From Syntrophaceae bacterium UBA6112 (lineage in GTDB: Bacteria; Desulfobacterota; Syntrophia; Syntrophales; UBA5619), in the NCBI GenBank assembly GCA_002423465.1, contig DIWG01000012.1, positions 17,028 through 49,348 on the forward strand: DNA of 32,321 nucleotides, in the 5' to 3' direction. Below the pieces are notes generated by a model. The model did not search any database. It saw only the letters and a program-made list of their open reading frames with translations, and was not told the origin of the DNA. The position numbers and the translations under genes are program-made. Positions 17,368-25,926 of the stretch are shown one piece after another (the stretch's first letter is position 1; each line of letters opens with the position of its first letter).

Positions 17368-17973
17368 TTATTCCTTTATGACGATCGAGAGAATCTGTTC
17401 TTTCATTTTTCCCGTGTATGCTCGGTAATCGAATGCCTCGTTATCAATGACATACTGGATGATGGTTCCTTGAATCAGGGATATGATGATGACCGACGTC
17501 AGTTTCACATCAACCGCCATAAATACGCCTTTTACCGTCCCCTCCTCAAGAATTGCTGCGATCTCGTTGCGGTAGCTTTGAAAGAGCTTTACATTCGCCT
17601 GTCGTATCCGGTTATTATGATTGATCTGCGCCCAAAAATCGATGAGCACGTAAAAATAAGCTTTTTCCCTGTCCACCAGGTCGAACGCCTGATCGCAGAA
17701 GGCCAGCAGCTTGTCCCGCGGGTCCTCCAGCACCGAGAGCGCCTTGTTGAGATAATGCTTGAGATTGGCGTTCATCTCCTTCAGGAGATTGAGAAGGAGA
17801 TCCTCTCTGTTCTTGAAATAGTAATGGACCAGGCCCGTTGACAGGCCGGCTTCCCGGGCGATGTCCCGTATCGTGAAATCGTAGTAACCCTTCTGTCCGA
17901 CGACTTTGTACGCCGCCCGGATCAACTGGGACCGCCGCTGGTTGATTAAATCACCCTTGCTCCGTTCATTCAT
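17368..17973 (-). CDS. TetR/AcrR-family transcriptional regulator
   Basis: 201 residues. The N-terminal helix-turn-helix is typical of the family (TIRDIAREAGLSTGLVHYYFKNREDLL, about residues 34-58), and the C-terminal helical domain would bind an effector, presumably an acyl-CoA or free acid. It lies inside the acyl-CoA operon, 19 bases before an acyl-CoA dehydrogenase and 87 bases after a DUF35 gene, so the simplest reading is a local repressor. A 22-bp palindrome at the operon head (28939-28960) is a candidate site. No strong operator is seen directly upstream of the gene; a weak GCATC-N7-GATGC repeat occurs at 17995-18011. Confidence 0.93.
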   Translation of the reverse strand: MNERSKGDLINQRRSQLIRAAYKVVGQKGYYDFTIRDIAREAGLSTGLVHYYFKNREDLLLNLLKEMNANLKHYLNKALSVLEDPRDKLLAFCDQAFDLVDREKAYFYVLIDFWAQINHNNRIRQANVKLFQSYRNEIAAILEEGTVKGVFMAVDVKLTSVIIISLIQGTIIQYVIDNEAFDYRAYTGKMKEQILSIVIKE

Positions 17974-18060
17974 GTCTGCCGAAACTCTCCATTAGCATCT
18001 GATAGCGATGCAATCAACAATGTCGTCTCTAAAATAACGTAGGAGACTTCATTTTTAAAA

Positions 18061-18525
18061 TCAATCGATTACGTTAAAATACTCGATATCCCGGATAGTA
18101 CCCTTCCGATCCCTTGAGAATACCGGTTCGACCCGGGCGCCGATCCTGATCTTCTTTTCATCCTCGACGTTGATGTAGTGCTGAAACAGGGTATCGGCGC
18201 CATCGAATTTGATGAAGCCGTAGCCGTAGGGAACCGGTTTTTGCGTGCCCGTTTCCGGATCGATGAAAGCGAAGCGGAGGATCGTAAAGGTGCCGATAAC
18301 CCCTTTCGGGCCCACTTCAACCCAGTCGTTCATCTCAACAAAGCATTCTCCACATACGCCGCGCGGCGGTATATAAACTTTCTTGCACTTGGGACATTGA
18401 ACTGCTATGAACTGATGGTTGTCCCGCGTTTCGGTGAAAAACTTGCTGCCGTGCATCCCTACGGAATACTGGAAGGGTTGTACCGCGTCGCCCGATTTGA
18501 TGATGATATGCTCTCTCTCAGTCAT
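18061..18525 (-). CDS. DUF35 zinc-ribbon/OB-fold protein, partner of thiolase T1
   Basis: 154 residues. The rubredoxin-like zinc ribbon is complete (Cys44-x2-Cys47, Cys58-x2-Cys61, CPKCKKVYIPPRGVCGEC), followed by an OB-fold (VEVGPKGVIGTFTILRFAF...GYGFIKFDGADTLFQHYI). Proteins of this family bind thiolase-like subunits; in characterised examples they complete a complex for acetoacetyl-CoA formation, benzoylsuccinyl-CoA thiolysis or steroid side-chain aldol cleavage. It starts 20 bases after thiolase T1 ends, so T1 is its likely partner. AGGAG is eight bases before the ATG. Confidence 0.92.
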   Translation of the reverse strand: MTEREHIIIKSGDAVQPFQYSVGMHGSKFFTETRDNHQFIAVQCPKCKKVYIPPRGVCGECFVEMNDWVEVGPKGVIGTFTILRFAFIDPETGTQKPVPYGYGFIKFDGADTLFQHYINVEDEKKIRIGARVEPVFSRDRKGTIRDIEYFNVID

Positions 18526-18545
18526 AATCTCAACTCCTGTTCGTT

Positions 18546-19703
18546 CTACTCCGGTTTTTTCCTACCGTGCAAGATCATATCGGTCCACCAGCATCCGCCG
18601 AAACCGCTGCTGAAGGCAAAATTGACGTCAGGGACCTGACGTCCTTCCGCCTTCCCCATCACCTGCATCGCCGCCTCAGCGCAGCGGATCAGACCGGTCG
18701 CCCCAATGGGATTGGTCGCAATAACGCCGCCCGACGGGTTGATGGGCAGCTCGCCGCCCATGTCGGTATTGCCGTCCCAGATATATTGGGGCGCCTCGCC
18801 GGGGCCCACGATGCCCATGTCCTCAATCCAGATCAGGCCGCCAAATGAATAGGGCTGGTATAGCTCGATAACGTCCAGCTCCTTGCGTGGCTCCTTGATG
18901 CCCGTCTTTTTCCATAGCTCCTGCGAGCCTTCGCGCATGCTGGTCAGACGCCCGTAGTCGGCGTCGCCAAGGTAACTGTATGAATGCCGTGTCGCCGTCG
19001 CCCAGATCCAGTCCGGTTTCGGGCAGATCTTTTCTGCCACGTCCTCACTGGCCATGATGACCGCACACGCGCCGTCGGAACGGGGGCACACATCCAACAG
19101 GTGGATTGGATCGGCCAGCATCGGAGAGGCCAGCACATCTTCCAGGCTCACCTCTTTTCTGAGATGCGCATGAGGGTTATGCGTTGCGTGCTTCCGGTCC
19201 CGGACGCTCACGCGGGCGCCGTCACGATCTGTTGCGCCGTAGCGGGCCATATAGGCTTGGGCCTCCGCTGCCAATCCCGAAATCGCGCCGGCGAATACCA
19301 GTCGGTCCCATACGGGATCAAAGGCAGTGGTGATTGCGCCGGTGGTATCCGACTCGGAGTTCTTTTCCCAGCCGATAATCATTACCCTGTCGAACATGCC
19401 CGACCCTACCAGATGGTATCCACCGATAGCAACGGTGCATCCGGTGGTTCCACCGGTGGTCAGTTTTATAATGGGCTTCATCATTCCACCGGAGCCGTCA
19501 ACACTCCAGCAATCGACGTAATTGATTCCTTCAAAGTGGTCCATGTTCCCAATGACGATGGCATCGATCTCCTTTATCTTCAGATCGGCATCCTCGAGCG
19601 CTCTCATGACCGCCTCGTTAATGATCTCCTGCCCGTTCACGTCGGGGCGATGGCTCTTATGGAATGTCTGTCCGGTTCCGACAATTGCAACTCGTTTAGA
19701 CAT
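18546..19703 (-). CDS. Thiolase-like (SCP-x type) protein T1, B-type
   Basis: 385-residue thiolase-fold protein of the SCP-x/lipid-transfer group. The fold markers are clear: MSKRVAIVGTGQTFHKSHR at the start, SGMFDRVMIIGWEK (101-114), VCPRSDGACAVI (205-216), and NPSGGVIATNPIGATG near 322-337. The nucleophile region reads TGGTTGCTVA; by spacing to the next motif, Gly85 takes the place of the catalytic Cys. The usual GHP His is Asn331. The HDxF box reads ELYQPYSF. Classical thiolysis is therefore doubtful, and aldolase-type chemistry with the adjacent DUF35 is one option. Paralogue of T3 (25927-27126). AGGAGG seven bases before the ATG. Confidence 0.92.
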   Translation of the reverse strand: MSKRVAIVGTGQTFHKSHRPDVNGQEIINEAVMRALEDADLKIKEIDAIVIGNMDHFEGINYVDCWSVDGSGGMMKPIIKLTTGGTTGCTVAIGGYHLVGSGMFDRVMIIGWEKNSESDTTGAITTAFDPVWDRLVFAGAISGLAAEAQAYMARYGATDRDGARVSVRDRKHATHNPHAHLRKEVSLEDVLASPMLADPIHLLDVCPRSDGACAVIMASEDVAEKICPKPDWIWATATRHSYSYLGDADYGRLTSMREGSQELWKKTGIKEPRKELDVIELYQPYSFGGLIWIEDMGIVGPGEAPQYIWDGNTDMGGELPINPSGGVIATNPIGATGLIRCAEAAMQVMGKAEGRQVPDVNFAFSSGFGGCWWTDMILHGRKKPE

Positions 19704-19714
19704 GGTTTTTCCTC

Positions 19715-20860
19715 CTACTTGTCCTTATCCAGAATAAACACGCAGTGGGATTGACCGCCGAGGCCATTCAAGCCGTGCACCAGGCCCGTTTTCGCATTTT
19801 TCACCTGGAAGCCGCCCGCATCGCCCCTGATCTGCCTGACCACTGCGGCCATGCTGTAGAGGCCGGCTGCGATTACGGGATGGCCGGACAGCAAACCGCC
19901 GGATGCATTCACCGGCAGCCGGCCATCCATGTCAAACTCACCTTTTTCAAGGAGTTTTCCGGCCATGGCATCGTCGACAAGCCCCATCTCCTCGAGCCAC
20001 ATGAGTTCCTGATATGTAAAAGCGTCGTAAAGTTCTACAAAATCGATTTCTTTTTTCGGGTCCTTGATTCCGGCCATCGCGTACGCCTTCCTTGCTGCTT
20101 CTGTAAGCGATCTGGCGCGGGAAAGATCCCTGTCACCGAAAAAGAAGCTGTCCGCGCAAATTGACACTCCCTTGATCCAAACAGGCTTTTGCTTGAACTT
20201 CGCCGCCACCGACTCGTGGGCGATAATGACCGCCGCGCACCCATCCGATATTGGCGAACAATCAAGCTTGTGTAGAGGGTCCGCAATCATCTCGGATTCC
20301 AGTACGTCGCGAACGGTGATCTTCATGGGAAGTTGTGCCAAGGGGTTCTTCAGCGCATTGCCATGGTTCTTCACCGATACCATTGCCAATTGTTCCGGCG
20401 TGGCCTTGGTGCGGTGCATGTATGAACTTGCCTGCATGGCGCATGCAGTAATCATGTCCATTCCCAAACCCCGCTCGTATATCGGGTCAAAGGCCGAGTT
20501 GGTGATGAGGCTCGATACGCTCTGGGAGCCCTTTGAATGCCCCGTGACCAGGGTGGTCTTGTACGATCCGGAAAGGCTCCGAGTCATACCGTAAAATGCC
20601 CCGTAGGCGCCATCGCCCTCGACGCAGGAAACGTTCTTGTGGGCCGCACCGCTGGCATCACCCACGGCCATGCAGGAAATCGTCCTGCCGTCCCAAAAGT
20701 CGCTGGATGTGGTCACTACGTTGTCGATATCATCGATGGTCATTCCCGCATCGTCAAGGGCCTTGTTTACGGCCTCCCACATCATGTCCGCGAAGGTTTC
20801 TCGAACCTTGTTTTTTTCAATTTTGGTCATGCCGACACCGATGACTGCAGTTCTATCCAT
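19715..20860 (-). CDS. Thiolase-like (SCP-x type) protein T2, A-type
   Basis: 381-residue thiolase-fold protein. The nucleophile box reads VEGDGAYGA (80-88), in which Gly84 stands where VEGxCASG has Cys; a Cys at 79 is off-register. It alone of the four keeps the His motif (LLSGHPVIAAG, His327). The HDxF box reads ELYDAFTYQEL (276-286), with Tyr for His. FFFGDRDLS (239-247) is shared with T4 (YFLGDRDLA), marking T2 and T4 as paralogues. It lies 15 bases after DUF35 (20876-21343) and 11 bases before T1, so an A/B thiolase pair flanked by DUF35 proteins is implied. Reaction unknown. Confidence 0.92.
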   Translation of the reverse strand: MDRTAVIGVGMTKIEKNKVRETFADMMWEAVNKALDDAGMTIDDIDNVVTTSSDFWDGRTISCMAVGDASGAAHKNVSCVEGDGAYGAFYGMTRSLSGSYKTTLVTGHSKGSQSVSSLITNSAFDPIYERGLGMDMITACAMQASSYMHRTKATPEQLAMVSVKNHGNALKNPLAQLPMKITVRDVLESEMIADPLHKLDCSPISDGCAAVIIAHESVAAKFKQKPVWIKGVSICADSFFFGDRDLSRARSLTEAARKAYAMAGIKDPKKEIDFVELYDAFTYQELMWLEEMGLVDDAMAGKLLEKGEFDMDGRLPVNASGGLLSGHPVIAAGLYSMAAVVRQIRGDAGGFQVKNAKTGLVHGLNGLGGQSHCVFILDKDK

Positions 20861-20875
20861 ACCTTCGTCCCTTCC

Positions 20876-21343
20876 TTATTGTACCGGTTTGAAATGCGAA
20901 ATGTCGCGGATAGTGCCCTGCCGCACCTCTGAGAACACTGCCTTGACGCGCATGCCGATGGTTACGTTTTCCGGTTTTATTTCGTCCAGATAATGCAGCA
21001 TGGCGGTATCGGCGCCATCGAGTTTAATCAGACCCCATATGACAGGGACTTTCTTGTTATTTGGGATGGCGGCAAACCGGCGGCGCGCCACGGTAAATGA
21101 AAGTACCGTTCCCTCGTCGGCCAGGGTTACCCACTCCCTGTTCTCAGTGAAGCAGGACGGGCAGACCTTGCGCGGCGGCAGGAACACCTTGTTGCATGTT
21201 TCGCATTTTGTTCCCAATATTATCTTTTCATCCCGAAGGGTTATATAAAATTTGCTTGCCGTATCACCGGCCCACCAGGAATAGGGGACGTTGATCTTGC
21301 TTTGGTAAACCATCGGCTCAATGCCCTTGAATGGATCAGACAT
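20876..21343 (-). CDS. DUF35 zinc-ribbon/OB-fold protein, partner of thiolase T2
   Basis: 155 residues, with a complete four-cysteine zinc ribbon (Cys47, Cys50, Cys61, Cys64 in CETCNKVFLPPRKVCPSC) followed by an OB-fold containing WGLIKLDGADTAMLHYL and ending DISHFKPVQ. The N-terminal helix region (YSWWAGDTASKFYITLRDEK) is shared with the DUF35 part of the fusion at 23287-24714. It immediately precedes T2 in transcription order, so it is likely its subunit or scaffold. AAGGAG is seven bases before the ATG. Confidence 0.92.
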   Translation of the reverse strand: MSDPFKGIEPMVYQSKINVPYSWWAGDTASKFYITLRDEKIILGTKCETCNKVFLPPRKVCPSCFTENREWVTLADEGTVLSFTVARRRFAAIPNNKKVPVIWGLIKLDGADTAMLHYLDEIKPENVTIGMRVKAVFSEVRQGTIRDISHFKPVQ

Positions 21344-21409
21344 GATTGTTCTCCTTATCTGTGTCGTTTCCTTAATCCGAAGGACTGTGGGGTTATTGAC
21401 ATACGGCGG

Positions 21410-23263
21410 TCAGTCCATACTCCGACTATTTTTTTCATACAGCTCGTCAACGGCCTCTTTCTCATACATCTCGTCGATGAGTTCCTTGTATTTCTGGAGT
21501 ACAACTTTGCGTTTGAGCTTCAGGGACGGCGTGAGTTCGCCACCTTCCTGCGAGAACTCGGATTTGACGATCCTGATGTGAATGATGTTTTCGTATGCTC
21601 CAAGGCGGCTGTTCCGCTCATCTACACGCTGCCGCACAAGATCAAGAAATTTCGGGTTTTCCAGAAGATCTTCGAAGTGATTGAATGTTATCCCCTCCTG
21701 CTTCGCCAGCAGCATGGCCTGCTCAGGATTGATGTTGCACAAGGCTGTGAGATACTTCTTTTTTTCACCGATTACAATGAACTGGGTGAACAATGGATCG
21801 GACATGAACATATTTTCAATCTTCTGCGGCGCAATATTCTTGCCGCCCGATGTTATAATAAGATTTTTTTTCCTGTCCGTAATGAGCAGATTGCCTTCAT
21901 CATCGAACATGCCAATGTCGCCGGACATGAAATATCCGTCGGGCGTAAAGGAGTCTTTGGTCTCGTTCGGCAGTTTCCAGTATCCCTTGATCACGTTGCC
22001 GCCCTTAACTAAAATCTCTCCGTCGGCGGCTATCCTTATATCCTGGCCCGGTATCGGCTTGCCGGTGGTCCCTATCCTGTAATCGGCGAGTGACTGCATC
22101 GTGGCGGGTGCCGTAGTTTCAGTCATACCATATCCCTGTATGACCGTGATTCCGGCGGAGTTGAAAAACCGAATGATCTCCGGAGCTGTGGGCGCGCCGG
22201 ACGCCGTCATCCACGTGACCCTTCCACCGAGTTTATCCTGGAGCTTCTTGAATATGACAGCGTAGGCGATCTTGTATTTTATCTTCAGGAAAAGCGGGAT
22301 ACGCTTGTGCTCTTCGCGAAGCCGGCTTATTCGGCTGCCCACTTTCTGACCCCAGAAAAAAATCTTCTGCCTGAAGGGCGACTGCTCTTTGACCTGTGCG
22401 ATGATCTTCTGGTAGACTTTTTCACACACCCTCGGCACGGCAAGGATCATGGTGGGCCGTTTCTCTTCGAAGTCCGCCAACAGCGTTTCGACGCTCTGGG
22501 CATATGAAGAGGTGATGCCGCAATACATGCCGTAGAAATGACCGGCAATCCTTTCAAACACGTGTGAAAGGGGGAGGAAGGGAACCGTACAGTCTTTGTC
22601 GGATGCAAAATGGGGCTGGATCGCATCCAGGGAGCGGACCACCCAAAAAATATTCCCGTGGGTAATCATGGCCCCCTTGGGTAATCCGGTTGTGCCGGAT
22701 GTGTAGACGATGGTTGCAAGGTCATCAACCGTCACTTCCTGTGACAGCTTTTCAAAGAGAGAAGGGTCTTCGGCGTATTTTCTCCGTCCGAGTTCCATGA
22801 GATCTCTGAAATTCATCATCTTGGGATGGCCCGTGACATCCTGGTCTTCCATGAGGATTATTTTTTCAAGGCTGGGGCACTTCTCCACGATCTCCAGTAC
22901 CTTTTTGAGCTGGTTCCCGTTTTCCGGCACAATGACCTTCGATTCGGAGTTATTGACGATATACGCGATCTCCTCGGAAGCCAAGGTGGGGTACACCGGG
23001 ATAACACATGCGCCGATTCCCAGCGAGCCCATATCGGTATAAAGCCATTCCAGCCTGTTTTCGGAAAGTATGGAAACCGTATTTCCCTTCCTGACTCCCA
23101 GCGACCGGAGACCCAGGCCGACGGCACGCGACCGGTCGTAATATTCATTCCAGGTGGCGCCCTGCCATACGCCGTTCATCTTTTTTTCGATGGCAATACG
23201 GTTCCCGTACTGTTTGGCGCGGTTCCGAAAAACATCATTCATGGTTTTTTCAGATGATCCCAT
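21410..23263 (-). CDS. Long-chain acyl-CoA synthetase (AMP-forming)
   Basis: 617-residue ANL-superfamily ligase of the ACSL/FAA type that activates fatty acids with ATP and CoA. Motifs: YTSGTTGLPKGAM (187-199), the GYGMTETTAP motif, the hinge ITDRKKNLIITSGGKNI, and a C-terminal segment (TPSLKLKRKVVLQKY) containing the likely catalytic lysine. It lacks a signal peptide or membrane segment. AGGGGG lies six bases before the ATG. It separates the two thiolase/DUF35 units of the operon and probably supplies the CoA thioester that they process. The second ligase at 12202 differs in size and motif details. Confidence 0.94.
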   Translation of the reverse strand: MGSSEKTMNDVFRNRAKQYGNRIAIEKKMNGVWQGATWNEYYDRSRAVGLGLRSLGVRKGNTVSILSENRLEWLYTDMGSLGIGACVIPVYPTLASEEIAYIVNNSESKVIVPENGNQLKKVLEIVEKCPSLEKIILMEDQDVTGHPKMMNFRDLMELGRRKYAEDPSLFEKLSQEVTVDDLATIVYTSGTTGLPKGAMITHGNIFWVVRSLDAIQPHFASDKDCTVPFLPLSHVFERIAGHFYGMYCGITSSYAQSVETLLADFEEKRPTMILAVPRVCEKVYQKIIAQVKEQSPFRQKIFFWGQKVGSRISRLREEHKRIPLFLKIKYKIAYAVIFKKLQDKLGGRVTWMTASGAPTAPEIIRFFNSAGITVIQGYGMTETTAPATMQSLADYRIGTTGKPIPGQDIRIAADGEILVKGGNVIKGYWKLPNETKDSFTPDGYFMSGDIGMFDDEGNLLITDRKKNLIITSGGKNIAPQKIENMFMSDPLFTQFIVIGEKKKYLTALCNINPEQAMLLAKQEGITFNHFEDLLENPKFLDLVRQRVDERNSRLGAYENIIHIRIVKSEFSQEGGELTPSLKLKRKVVLQKYKELIDEMYEKEAVDELYEKNSRSMD

Positions 23264-23286
23264 CGCGCACCCCCTGAAGTGAACGA

Positions 23287-24714
23287 CTATCTCTTCCGCA
23301 GACCCATGATCAGGCGCGCCTCAGCCGTCGTAGCCACCGGGCGTCCGAGGGCATTGGCAATCGACACCGCCACTTCCACCTGCTCGTAACTCCCCTTGGC
23401 GAGCGCGCCGTTCGGCATCCTGGTGTTGTCCTCGAGCCCGACCCTCATGTGTCCGCCAAGGATGCAAGACTGCATGATGCAAGGGTATTGGTCTGTTCCA
23501 ACTCCGCAGGTGGTAAAGTTTGCTTTCGCGGGAAGCGCGTTCATCATGGCGATGAATGCCTCTGACCGGAAAGCCTGACCGCCCGCAACTCCCCAGACGA
23601 AGTTGAAGTTCATCGGATCGCTGAAAATACCCTGCTTTCCAATGAGCAGCGTGTTATCCAGTCCGCCGATATCATAGCATTCGATTTCCGGCTTGACGCC
23701 GTTTTCTTCCATGGCCTTGCCGAAATCCTGCAGCATGGTGAAGGTGTTCTCAAACACGTAATCGATGAAGATCTTTCCGGTTTTTCGTTCAACGATACCA
23801 AAGTTCATCGTGTTGGTGTTCAGAGACGCCATGTCGGGCTTGATCGCCACAATCTGGGATATCCGCTGCTCCGGCGTGACGCCCATGCCGACTGCGGAGC
23901 TCAGGTTTACGATCAGATCCGGACACCTGTCCTTGATAGCGTCGAATGTTGCCTTGATCCTTCCGTGATCATGGGTAGTCATACCGCCGTCCTCGCGCGC
24001 ATGCGCGTGCACCATGGCGGCGCCGGCCTTCCAGCACTTATAAGCTTCCTCTGCGAATTCTTCCGGTTTGTAGGGCACCGAAGGGTTCTGGTTTCTCATG
24101 GTGGCGGCTCCCGTGAGCGCTGCGGTGATAATGACTGGCTTTGACATATCGGGTCTACCTCCTCTTCGTTTTTCTTGGGTGTCGGGTTCATCTGCCGGGA
24201 CCCATTGTTTTCTGGCCGCGTTGATCTCATGAACCGAAAGCCTTTCAGCCGCAGGCTTAAAGTGATCGATATCGAGGATCGTATTCGTCGTTTCCTTGGC
24301 GAATACCGCCTCGACATTCATCCCGATCTTCACGTTCTCGATGGTGCATTCCTCAAGGATATGCATGAAGGGCGTATCTGCACCATCCAGTTTGATCAGG
24401 GCCAGGACAAAGGGCGCTTTTCGCGGCAGGTGCTTATCGTCATAGCGTACTACCGTGAAGTTCACTACAGTACCGGTATTGCTTACCTCAACCCATTTGT
24501 CGCGGATGTCGGTAAAATCCTTGTCGCATACCTGCCGCGGCGGAAGATAGACCATGTTGCAGGCAGGGCATTTTACTCCCATGATTTTCTTCTGATCCCG
24601 GATGGTCGTGATGAACTTGCTGCCAACCCGGCCGGCGAAGTAAGTATAAGGGAGGGCCATTTTACCTTCAATGACATAACTGTCTTCATAACCATTCATT
24701 TGAATTTTTGTCAT
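23287..24714 (-). CDS. DUF35-BKACE fusion (beta-keto acid cleavage enzyme)
   Basis: 475 residues. Residues 1-155 are a DUF35 zinc-ribbon/OB domain; its ribbon keeps three cysteines (49, 52, 63) but has Asp66 at the fourth position. Residues 190-475 are a DUF849/BKACE domain, the family that cleaves a beta-keto acid with acetyl-CoA to acetoacetate and a new acyl-CoA. It shows VHAHARED (metal-binding His236, His238), Glu345 (IECYDIGG) and GGHMRVGLEDN (420-430). The 35-residue linker ends EKRRGGRPD-Met190, whose DNA is a strong AGGAGG ribosome site before an in-frame ATG at 24145-24147. Two originally separate genes are therefore likely, with the DUF35 stop lost or missed. Starts: ATG 24714 (AAGGAG upstream) and internal ATG 24147. 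Confidence 0.9.
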   Translation of the reverse strand: MTKIQMNGYEDSYVIEGKMALPYTYFAGRVGSKFITTIRDQKKIMGVKCPACNMVYLPPRQVCDKDFTDIRDKWVEVSNTGTVVNFTVVRYDDKHLPRKAPFVLALIKLDGADTPFMHILEECTIENVKIGMNVEAVFAKETTNTILDIDHFKPAAERLSVHEINAARKQWVPADEPDTQEKRRGGRPDMSKPVIITAALTGAATMRNQNPSVPYKPEEFAEEAYKCWKAGAAMVHAHAREDGGMTTHDHGRIKATFDAIKDRCPDLIVNLSSAVGMGVTPEQRISQIVAIKPDMASLNTNTMNFGIVERKTGKIFIDYVFENTFTMLQDFGKAMEENGVKPEIECYDIGGLDNTLLIGKQGIFSDPMNFNFVWGVAGGQAFRSEAFIAMMNALPAKANFTTCGVGTDQYPCIMQSCILGGHMRVGLEDNTRMPNGALAKGSYEQVEVAVSIANALGRPVATTAEARLIMGLRKR

Positions 24715-24725
24715 ATACTTACTCC

Positions 24726-25916
24726 TTACTCATCGATTTCAAAATATTTTATATCCCAGATATCAGCGATTCGATTTTCCTCCCAGACAGGGCGTACGCG
24801 GGTACCCTTTTTCTCATTCCAGCCCATCTGGATCTTTTCTATCTGATCCTTTCTGATAAAATGGGTCAGTGTTTCATTGCCTTGGCAGCCATCCAGGAGG
24901 ATAAAAATCGACCCGTACGGGGTTTCTCTGGCCACGCCGGTCAGTGGATCAGGCATGGCGTAGTAGACGACATCCATATAGCGGATTTCGCCCTTGGGCC
25001 CGACCTCCACGAAATCACCGGCGCGCACCCGACACTCGGCGCACACTTCCCGCGGCGGCAGCTGCAAACGGCCGCACTGGGGACATTGATTCGCGTATAT
25101 TTTTTTATCTTTCAACCCTTTGAGGAACTTGCCCATAATGGGACCGGTTGAAAAATTCTGGTTCAACGATATGGTCTTTTTGAGTACCAGGAGTTCCTGT
25201 TCCGTGACGTCGCCGGCCATCGGGTCCTTGTATTTCTCGAACAAAATTGGCCATTTTGACGCCATCATGTTGATGTCCCCTTTCGCTGCCGCCTTTCCTG
25301 CCGCCAGGATGCTGTGGGCATCGATCTTCCCGAGGATGAAATCAACGTAATCCTTGGCATCGTTGAATTCCAGCGTTACGGTCGGCTTGCCTTCGATGGT
25401 CGTTGTGACCGTACAGGTCTTGTCCTTGATAAAGACGGTCCACTTGCCGCCGTCCGGTCCGCCGAGATCGAAAGCAAAAGAGGCGTCGAGCCCTTCGGCC
25501 TCACCGGCTTTGAACCGCGGCGCCACCGTCGCGAACATGTCAGCGAGATAATCCTTAACCGTCATTTTCTTCTTTGCAATGACGAACTTGCGGAAGAGCC
25601 TGCCGGTTTTCCCGAAGAGGACCATATCGCCTTCAACTTTGAATTTGCCGCTCATGAATGCGTTCGTTGCGTCGACTTTGCCGGTGTTTACCCCGACAAA
25701 GGTCTCACCGTCCGCCGCCATTGTCGCGATGCAACCGGACAGGCTGTCGGTCTTCTCGATCACCATCGAGTTGTTCTTTACCGTCAGTTTCCATTTGCCC
25801 TCATCCTTGATATCATAACCAAAAACCGCATTGACATCCTTCGCCCCTTCGGGACGGAAACGCTCCTGCATAGAGTTGAATATATCTTCTACTTTTATTC
25901 CCCAGTATTCAGCCAT
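24726..25916 (-). CDS. SCP2-SCP2-DUF35 three-domain fusion
   Basis: 396 residues. Two SCP2 sterol-carrier-like domains (about 1-112 and 118-228; the halves share the pattern of KW-V/T-V/I-K, DA-hinge and FI/M..GK segments), then a DUF35 domain (about 265-396) with a complete zinc ribbon (Cys278, Cys281, Cys292, Cys295 in CPQCGRLQLPPREVCAEC) and the OB region ending DIKYFEIDE. SCP2 domains hold fatty acyl chains and acyl-CoAs, so the protein could present substrate to the thiolase-like partners T3/T4, just upstream in the operon. AGGAGG is six bases before the ATG. I know SCP2 fused to thiolases (SCP-x), but not this arrangement with DUF35, from the sequence alone. Confidence 0.9.
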   Translation of the reverse strand: MAEYWGIKVEDIFNSMQERFRPEGAKDVNAVFGYDIKDEGKWKLTVKNNSMVIEKTDSLSGCIATMAADGETFVGVNTGKVDATNAFMSGKFKVEGDMVLFGKTGRLFRKFVIAKKKMTVKDYLADMFATVAPRFKAGEAEGLDASFAFDLGGPDGGKWTVFIKDKTCTVTTTIEGKPTVTLEFNDAKDYVDFILGKIDAHSILAAGKAAAKGDINMMASKWPILFEKYKDPMAGDVTEQELLVLKKTISLNQNFSTGPIMGKFLKGLKDKKIYANQCPQCGRLQLPPREVCAECRVRAGDFVEVGPKGEIRYMDVVYYAMPDPLTGVARETPYGSIFILLDGCQGNETLTHFIRKDQIEKIQMGWNEKKGTRVRPVWEENRIADIWDIKYFEIDE

Positions 25917-25926
25917 AATGATCCTC

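Noticed and set aside
17995..18011. GCATC-N7-GATGC inverted repeat upstream of the TetR gene
   Set aside because: Only 5-bp arms, off-centre between genes and without a promoter nearby; too weak to call an operator.
19428..19451. Cys89 of thiolase T1 as the catalytic nucleophile
   Set aside because: By spacing to the following S-G of the next motif the nucleophile position is Gly85; Cys89 is four residues downstream and aligns with a non-catalytic position.
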